Below are positions 6,044 to 6,217 of a stretch of DNA of 6,217 bases, in pieces. The position numbers and the translations under genes are program-made. The notes under the pieces are model-generated. The model saw only the letters and a program-made list of their open reading frames with translations, did not search any database and was not told the DNA's origin. The stretch is from a bacterium (lineage in GTDB: Bacteria > Auribacterota > UBA3054): NCBI GenBank assembly GCA_017557885.1, contig JAFYXV010000012.1, forward strand, positions 1-6,217, read 5' to 3'. The number at the start of each line of letters is the position of its first letter. Position 1 is the first letter of the stretch.

Positions 6044-6217
6044 ACAACTGCTCCCCTCCTTAAGACGTTATTATTACTGTTAAACGATTCGAAAAACTAA
6101 AAACCTTACGCTCAAAAATCACTTGTTTCTTTTTCCACCTCGCTGAAATTAGCTTAAATTAGTCCATATTTATTACCAGTCTAAAACCGATGTAATTGCA
6201 CTTTCTGTCAGGGAAGG
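6044..6217 (-). promoter_or_regulatory. AT-rich upstream region of the operon, probable promoter zone
   Basis: This stretch holds no credible gene on either strand: it is rich in stops. It is AT-rich and directly precedes the first ribosome-binding site, so the operon promoter probably lies here. A TAATAA (6076-6071) could act as a -10 box giving a short leader, but no convincing -35 hexamer is found. A pair of 10-bp tandem repeats lies at 6143-6162. Confidence 0.4.
6143..6162. repeat. Two tandem 10-bp repeats upstream of the operon
   Basis: On the plus strand CTGAAATTAG is followed immediately by CTTAAATTAG, nine of ten bases identical. The one-helical-turn period would place both copies on the same face of DNA, as in some direct-repeat operators. 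It lies about 100 bases before the first start codon. Low complexity could also explain it. Confidence 0.4.

Noticed and set aside
5912-6165. Ten-base word AAATTAGTCC (plus strand) at both 5912-5921 and 6156-6165
   Set aside because: The first copy is made of the ribosome site and stop codon of the small ORF; both are AT-rich, there are no further copies and no direct-repeat boundary features of a mobile element.

Overview
All recognisable genes in this 6.2-kb window lie on the minus strand, so the locus reads from right to left. In transcription order they are: a 42-codon small ORF (6043-5915); a 983-residue Clp/FtsH-like AAA+ zinc protease (5910-2959); an unrecognised 288-residue protein (2974-2108) that overlaps the protease gene by 16 bases; a 158-base spacer with a long RNA hairpin and a second dyad; a 508-residue membrane protein with an RsiV/DUF3298-like outer domain (1949-423); and the N-terminal 132 residues of a formylglycine-generating-enzyme/SUMF1-fold protein (397-1) cut by the left window edge. 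The right end (6044-6217) is AT-rich and non-coding and probably holds the promoter.

The central gene is the notable one. It joins a Clp_N-type N-domain, a HSP100 (ClpA/ClpB D2-like) AAA+ module, an FtsH-type AAA+ module and an M41 (FtsH) metallopeptidase domain. It has none of the transmembrane segments that normally anchor FtsH. The second ATPase module and the protease site look intact (Walker A, DE Walker B, HEAGH, third-ligand Asp). The first module keeps Walker A but its Walker B acidic pair DE is changed to EN, and neither module has the usual aromatic pore-loop residue. This suggests a soluble, cytosolic, ATP-dependent protease in which the first ring binds nucleotide but may hydrolyse it poorly.

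Operon logic: the small ORF stops four bases before the protease ATG and contains its Shine-Dalgarno site. The protease gene in turn contains the Shine-Dalgarno site of the 288-residue gene. The first three genes are therefore probably translationally coupled. A hairpin starting 8 nt after the third stop has a 21-bp stem and GNRA loop that are continuous only in the minus-strand RNA. It separates this block from the membrane protein and the SUMF1-fold gene, which are probably also co-expressed. A working hypothesis (inference only) is an accessory sensing or conflict-type module: envelope sensor, cytosolic protease with adaptor-like proteins, and a C-lectin-fold SUMF1 protein.

Organism: a bacterium with moderate GC content and clear Shine-Dalgarno usage on four of the five genes. 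No rRNA, tRNA or housekeeping marker is present, so the taxon cannot be fixed. Abundance of SUMF1-fold and DUF3298-like genes would fit a member of the PVC or FCB groups (for example Lentisphaerae/Verrucomicrobia relatives), but this is a weak guess. No mobile element, CRISPR array or RNA gene was seen.
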